This document shows, piece after piece, positions 5,925 to 8,510 of a DNA stretch of 8,510 nucleotides (position 1 is its first letter; each line of letters begins with the position of its first letter). The DNA lies in NCBI GenBank assembly GCA_020200615.1, contig JAIVIH010000005.1, forward strand, positions 1 through 8,510. Reading direction: 5' to 3'. This DNA comes from Actinomycetota bacterium (GTDB taxonomy: Bacteria > Actinomycetota > Acidimicrobiia > Acidimicrobiales > AC-14). The notes beneath the pieces were generated by a model. The model was not told where the DNA came from. It was given only the letters and a program-made list of their open reading frames with translations, and ran no database searches. Made by a program: the position numbers and the translations under genes.

Positions 5925-7229
5925 AATCCCGCCGGCGGCCTGGATCCGTGGCCCAACCAGACCCACAGCATGTACGCGTGGACCAACCACAAGGACCACC
6001 GCACCTACGTCGTGCTCGTCGACGACGAGGAGCTGACCGACGTGGACATCCTCGACATCACCAATCCATTCGCGCCGGTGATGGTCAACGACACGCTCGA
6101 CCTCGCCGCCCTGTTCGGGGTGGACCAGGACTCGCCGAGCAACCTGACGTCGGTGTTCTCCCACGACATGATGGTGCAGAAGGTCGGGCAGCGGTACGTC
6201 ATGAACATGAACTACTGGGACGGCGGATACGTCCTGCTCGACGTGACCGATCCGAGGCCGGGCAAGGTCACCCTCATCGCCGAGAGCGACTACGCCCAGC
6301 TGGACGAGGAGCGCCTCGCCCGGGGTCACCAGATCTCACCGGAAGGCAATGCCCATCAGTCGGAGCTCTCGCCCAATCGCAAGTTCCTGATCGGCACCGA
6401 CGAGGACTTCAACCCCTACCGGGTCACCCCGACCATCGACACGGGCCCGTACGCGGGCACCGAGTTCTCGGGCGTGACGTCCAACGCGACACCGCCGATC
6501 GACGAGGACACCAGCATCGCCGGGCCCACCACGTTCGTGGGGCTGGCCTGCGACCCCGTGGCTCCGGGCACGGGAACCGCCGTCATCGAGCGGGGAGTGT
6601 GCAACTTCCAGGTCAAGCTGGACAACATTGAGGCCGCCGGTTACTCGGCCGGCATCGTGTTCAACAGCGTCCGCCCCGACTGCCAGGGGCTGGTGTTCAT
6701 GGCCGGGGAGGGTGACATCCCGTTCATCTTCGTCCAGCGTCTCACCGGCCTCCAGATGCTGGGGGTGGCCGGCGTCGACGAGGACAACGCCTGCACGACG
6801 GCCAGCCCCGCTGCCGGCTCCCCGAGCGCGGACGTCACCATCGAGGCCGTGTTCGACGGCTGGGGCTACGTCCGCCTGTTCGAGACCGATGTCCCCCACA
6901 AGGTGGGGGCCAAGGGCTCCATCCGCCAGATCGACACCTACACCATCCCGGAGGCCCAGGATCCGGCCTACGCCGTCGGGTTCGGCGACCTCTCGGTGCA
7001 CGAGGTGGCGATCGACCCGGATGAGTCCATCGCCTACTTCTCGTACTACTCGGGCGGGTTCCGGGTCGTCAGCTACGGCAAGAAGGGGATCGAGGAGGTC
7101 GGCGCCTTCATCGACGAGGGCGGCAACAACTTCTGGGGCGTCGAGGTGTGGCACGACGAGAACGGGGTGAAGTACGTCCTCGCCAGTGACCGCGACTTCG
7201 GTCTCTACATCTTCCAGTACACGCCCTGA
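5925..7229 (+). CDS. Intact C-terminal reading frame: LVIVD beta-propeller with inserted PA domain
   Basis: This frame holds the larger, undamaged part of the interrupted gene: 434 residues from 5925, with the first ATG at 5970 (419 residues from there). Counting from that ATG, LVIVD-type propeller repeats include DVDILDITNPFAPVMV at 24-39 and YVLLDVTDPRPGKV at 87-100. Residues about 183-266 form a protease-associated (PA) domain: GTAVIERGVCNFQVKLDNIE, AAGYSAGIVFNS, then DIPFIFVQRLTGLQML. The propeller resumes with GWGYVRLFETD (297-307) and ends with FWGVEVWHD and YVLASDRDFGLYIFQYTP. LVIVD repeats form a beta-propeller known mostly from surface proteins, and PA domains mediate protein interaction or cover protease active sites. 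No protease or hydrolase catalytic domain is present, so a binding or scaffold function is most likely. ATG 5970 is an internal methionine, not a plausible natural start, because the N-terminal propeller strands and signal peptide lie upstream in the other frame. Confidence 0.85.
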   Translation, partial: NPAGGLDPWPNQTHSMYAWTNHKDHRTYVVLVDDEELTDVDILDITNPFAPVMVNDTLDLAALFGVDQDSPSNLTSVFSHDMMVQKVGQRYVMNMNYWDGGYVLLDVTDPRPGKVTLIAESDYAQLDEERLARGHQISPEGNAHQSELSPNRKFLIGTDEDFNPYRVTPTIDTGPYAGTEFSGVTSNATPPIDEDTSIAGPTTFVGLACDPVAPGTGTAVIERGVCNFQVKLDNIEAAGYSAGIVFNSVRPDCQGLVFMAGEGDIPFIFVQRLTGLQMLGVAGVDEDNACTTASPAAGSPSADVTIEAVFDGWGYVRLFETDVPHKVGAKGSIRQIDTYTIPEAQDPAYAVGFGDLSVHEVAIDPDESIAYFSYYSGGFRVVSYGKKGIEEVGAFIDEGGNNFWGVEVWHDENGVKYVLASDRDFGLYIFQYTP

Positions 7230-7240
7230 CGTCGCCGTGT

Positions 7241-7298
7241 CCGGAGGGGCAGCCCGGCCTTGTCCCGGAGGGGCAGCCCGCCGCCGGCAGGCTGCCCC
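7241..7298. terminator. GC-rich hairpin with duplicated left arm, likely convergent terminator
   Basis: GGGGCAGCC (7270-7278) and GGCTGCCCC (7290-7298) form a perfect 9-bp stem around an 11-base loop. The left arm lies in a 16-base exact direct repeat (CCGGAGGGGCAGCCCG at 7241-7256 and 7265-7280), so either copy can pair with the single right arm. It sits between the plus-strand gene ending at 7229 and the minus-strand gene ending at 7321, where a two-way terminator is expected. There is no clean U-tract on either side; a TTTCTCCTATTT patch follows on the plus strand at about 7314-7325. Confidence 0.5.
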
Positions 7299-7320
7299 GC
7301 TCGCGGTCGTGCTGTTTCTC

Positions 7321-7758
7321 CTATTTGACTGCGATCTCCTCGATGTCGGTGTCCGACTGGCACGTCGTCGGGTTACAGGCCACGAGGTGGGCTTCGGCTA
7401 GTGCCGGCCCCTTCTTGAAGGAGCCGTTCTGGGCTGTCACCAGCACATCCACGGTCTGAGGGCTGCCCGTGCAGGTCACCTGGGTGCTGCCAAAGCCCGT
7501 CGAGACCCGGTTTCCCCGGCGCTGCGTCAGACGGACGTCTACGAAGGCGACCTCGCCGCCTTCACCACATGTGACTTCGACGGGGACACTGACCCCTGCA
7601 CCCCTTGACACCAGCGTCCCTGGGCCGAGGATCTCGACGTCATGGGCGAAAGTCGGAGGGGAATGCGACCCCACCGCCGGAAGGGCAGGGACTGCCAGGG
7701 TGGCGGCTGCCCCCAAGGACAGGGCCGCCACCAATCGGACCACGGTACGTCTGCTCAT
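7321..7758 (-). CDS. Small secreted four-cysteine protein of unknown function
   Basis: This 145-residue exported protein starts with MSRRTVVRLV, followed by an Ala/Leu-rich core and a likely cleavage site near AVG|SHS at about residue 30. The mature part of about 115 residues is mostly predicted beta strand: TFAHDVEILGPGTLV, VSVPVEVTCGEG, VDVRLTQRRGNR, QTVDVLVTAQNG and ALAEAHLVACNP. It has four cysteines (64, 96, 128, 133), probably two disulfides, and looks like a small Ig-like or beta-sandwich domain of a type common among actinobacterial secreted hypotheticals. The ATG at 7758 overlaps the stop of the upstream membrane-protein gene (ATGA) and has a strong AAAGGAG site five bases before it. 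That decides this start against the longer Arg/Pro-rich in-frame extension upstream, which is antisense-like sequence. The TAG lies at 7321-7323. Function unknown; coupling suggests an envelope or surface-polysaccharide role, by inference only. Confidence 0.85.
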   Translation of the reverse strand: MSRRTVVRLVAALSLGAAATLAVPALPAVGSHSPPTFAHDVEILGPGTLVSRGAGVSVPVEVTCGEGGEVAFVDVRLTQRRGNRVSTGFGSTQVTCTGSPQTVDVLVTAQNGSFKKGPALAEAHLVACNPTTCQSDTDIEEIAVK

Positions 7759-8510
7759 GCTTTCTCCTTTGCTCGTGTGGGGATCAGGACGCCGACCAGG
7801 AGCGCGCCGGTCAGCGGGATCGCAGGGACGTGCCAGCCGAAGTCCAGAAGGCCGTGCACGGCGAGGGCGGTCAGAGCGGCGGCGCCACCGGCCCACAGCT
7901 CGGCCGAGCCGTCCGAATGCCGGCCGTACCAGACGGCGCGGCCCAGGGTGGCCAGGAGGAATAGCAGGAGTAGCAGCCCGACGAGGCCGAGCTCGACGAG
8001 GACCTGGAGGTACTCGTTGTGCGTGTACCGCGCGGTCAAGGAGCGACCGCTACCGTCCACCCAACGCAGCTCCGCCCGGCCCGGGCCCACGCCGGCTATC
8101 GGCGCTTCGGAAAGAAGGCGGAGCGCGGCGCGGCTCTCGTCGATCCGGTCGGGCGACGCCACGCTCAACCGCGGCTGGGCGACGGAGCGCGCCGCCGGGC
8201 CGAGGTCGCCAACCATGACCGCAGGGATGGCGCCCACCGACAGGAGGAGCGCCAAGGGCATGACCACGCGGCGGGCCTGGTGCCGGCGACCCCCCAAGGC
8301 GGCCGTCGCCAGGCCCAGCGCGAGGGCTGCGGACGCGATGAGCCTCGGCGGCGCTGGCGACGACGCGGGGATCGACGGGAGCAGGCCGGCCAGGGCCAGG
8401 AGCGCGCCCGCTCCCGGGGCTGCGATCGCCCGGGCGACACGGCGCGGGCCGAGTCCAACGACTAGGACCATTCCCCCGGCTAAGAGGGCCAGGACCCCGC
8501 CCCGACTGAG
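7755..8510 (-). CDS. O-antigen ligase/polymerase family membrane protein (partial, N-terminus off right edge)
   Basis: The last 251 residues of a multi-spanning membrane protein enter from the right edge. The frame is open to 8510 (LSRGGVLALLAGGMVLVVGL at the edge), so the ATG at 8471 is internal rather than the true start. The visible part has several hydrophobic segments and an extracytoplasmic loop with a conserved-looking THNEYLQVLVELGLVGLLL, the HN-YLQ...E-G-G pattern of the Wzy_C/WaaL family. Together with the SRGG motif at the edge this places it with O-antigen ligases/polymerases, which join undecaprenyl-linked glycans to an acceptor or to each other on the outer face of the membrane. 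In a Gram-positive or actinobacterial setting it would more likely serve surface polysaccharide or glycoprotein assembly than LPS. Its TGA overlaps the ATG of the small secreted protein (ATGA), so the two are co-translated. Confidence 0.85.
   Translation of the reverse strand, partial: LSRGGVLALLAGGMVLVVGLGPRRVARAIAAPGAGALLALAGLLPSIPASSPAPPRLIASAALALGLATAALGGRRHQARRVVMPLALLLSVGAIPAVMVGDLGPAARSVAQPRLSVASPDRIDESRAALRLLSEAPIAGVGPGRAELRWVDGSGRSLTARYTHNEYLQVLVELGLVGLLLLLFLLATLGRAVWYGRHSDGSAELWAGGAAALTALAVHGLLDFGWHVPAIPLTGALLVGVLIPTRAKEKA
7764..7770 (-). promoter_or_regulatory. Strong Shine-Dalgarno for the small secreted protein
   Basis: AAAGGAG on the minus strand lies five bases before the ATG at 7758. 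It is the clearest ribosome binding site in the window and lies within the last codons of the O-antigen ligase-like gene. It fixes the start of the 145-residue protein and points to efficient translation in its own right, beyond coupling. Confidence 0.75.

Larger units (their letters stand above)
5249..7229 (+). pseudogene. Secreted LVIVD-repeat / PA-domain protein, interrupted by an in-frame TGA and a frameshift
   Basis: Read through both lesions, this is one gene for a protein of about 659 residues. From a GTG at 5249 (a TTG at 5273, seven bases after a seven-G run, is an alternative) a basic leader runs into the hydrophobic FRLLPAVLLAVALVSPT. TGA follows at 5390-5392, and the same frame continues AFAHPDHGQTGSGGEEFPG, so the stop falls three codons before an evident AFA|HPDH signal-peptidase site. 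The frame then encodes conserved-looking sequence (GRVADVFGYGDYAYLNAF; GVHVVDISNPAAPFEV, an LVIVD repeat) to HTGDFT at 5923. There the sensible frame shifts by one base and continues NPAGGLDPWPNQTHSMYAW to the TGA at 7227-7229. Dropping one C of the CCC at 5922-5924 restores the frame. All other parts are intact, so the decay is very recent or the lesions are sequence errors. A cell-surface or secreted binding role is inferred. Confidence 0.75.

Noticed and set aside
4552..6004. Minus-strand frames of 309 and 281 codons crossing the ABC-F/propeller boundary
   Set aside because: They overlap one another and real genes on the other strand, with low-complexity Arg/Gly composition and no motifs.
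7759..7896. N-terminal extension of the small secreted protein to a start at 7896
   Set aside because: The extension is Arg/Pro-rich shadow of the ligase gene; the AAAGGAG site and signal peptide place the start at 7758.
8469..8471. ATG at 8471 as the true start of the O-antigen ligase-like gene
   Set aside because: The frame stays open to the window edge with the family-like SRGG motif and a hydrophobic segment upstream, so this Met is internal.

Overview
The window is GC-rich and tightly packed with genes. GTG and TTG starts, an ABC-F protein, a large secreted LVIVD/PA-domain protein and Ala-rich signal peptides all suggest a free-living, high-GC bacterium, most likely an actinomycete relative. 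The exact lineage cannot be fixed from the sequence alone.

Left part (1-3423, minus strand): an apparent three-gene operon, read right to left. It encodes an Old Yellow Enzyme-type NADH:flavin oxidoreductase (2074-3423), a membrane-anchored di-heme c-type cytochrome of the RoxA/MauG/cytochrome-c-peroxidase type (650-2077), and an unrecognised protein that runs off the left edge (1-649). The first two genes overlap by 4 bases (GTGA) and the second and third abut (TAAATG). They are therefore probably co-translated and belong to one redox pathway, with an unknown and probably lipophilic or unsaturated substrate.

Middle (3424-5172): a 129-base divergent intergenic region, then a plus-strand ABC-F ATPase (3553-5172). 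This is a ribosome-associated translation factor or antibiotic-resistance-type protein. It has two complete nucleotide-binding domains and no membrane domain.

Right-middle (5173-7229, plus strand): a good sigma70-type promoter (TTGACC, 17 bases, TACGAT) precedes a gene for a large secreted beta-propeller (LVIVD-repeat) protein with an inserted protease-associated (PA) domain. As written, the gene is broken twice. An in-frame TGA lies in the signal peptide just before the AFA cleavage site, and a one-base frameshift lies near 5924. The rest is well preserved, so this is either a very young pseudogene or a pair of sequence errors. A hairpin with a duplicated left arm (7241-7298) sits in the convergent gap after it.

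Right end (7321-8510, minus strand): a partial O-antigen ligase/polymerase-like membrane protein enters from the right edge. It is translationally coupled (ATGA overlap) to a small secreted four-cysteine protein of unknown function. No RNA genes, insertion sequences, CRISPR arrays or attachment sites were seen. No stretch longer than about 130 bases is without a gene.
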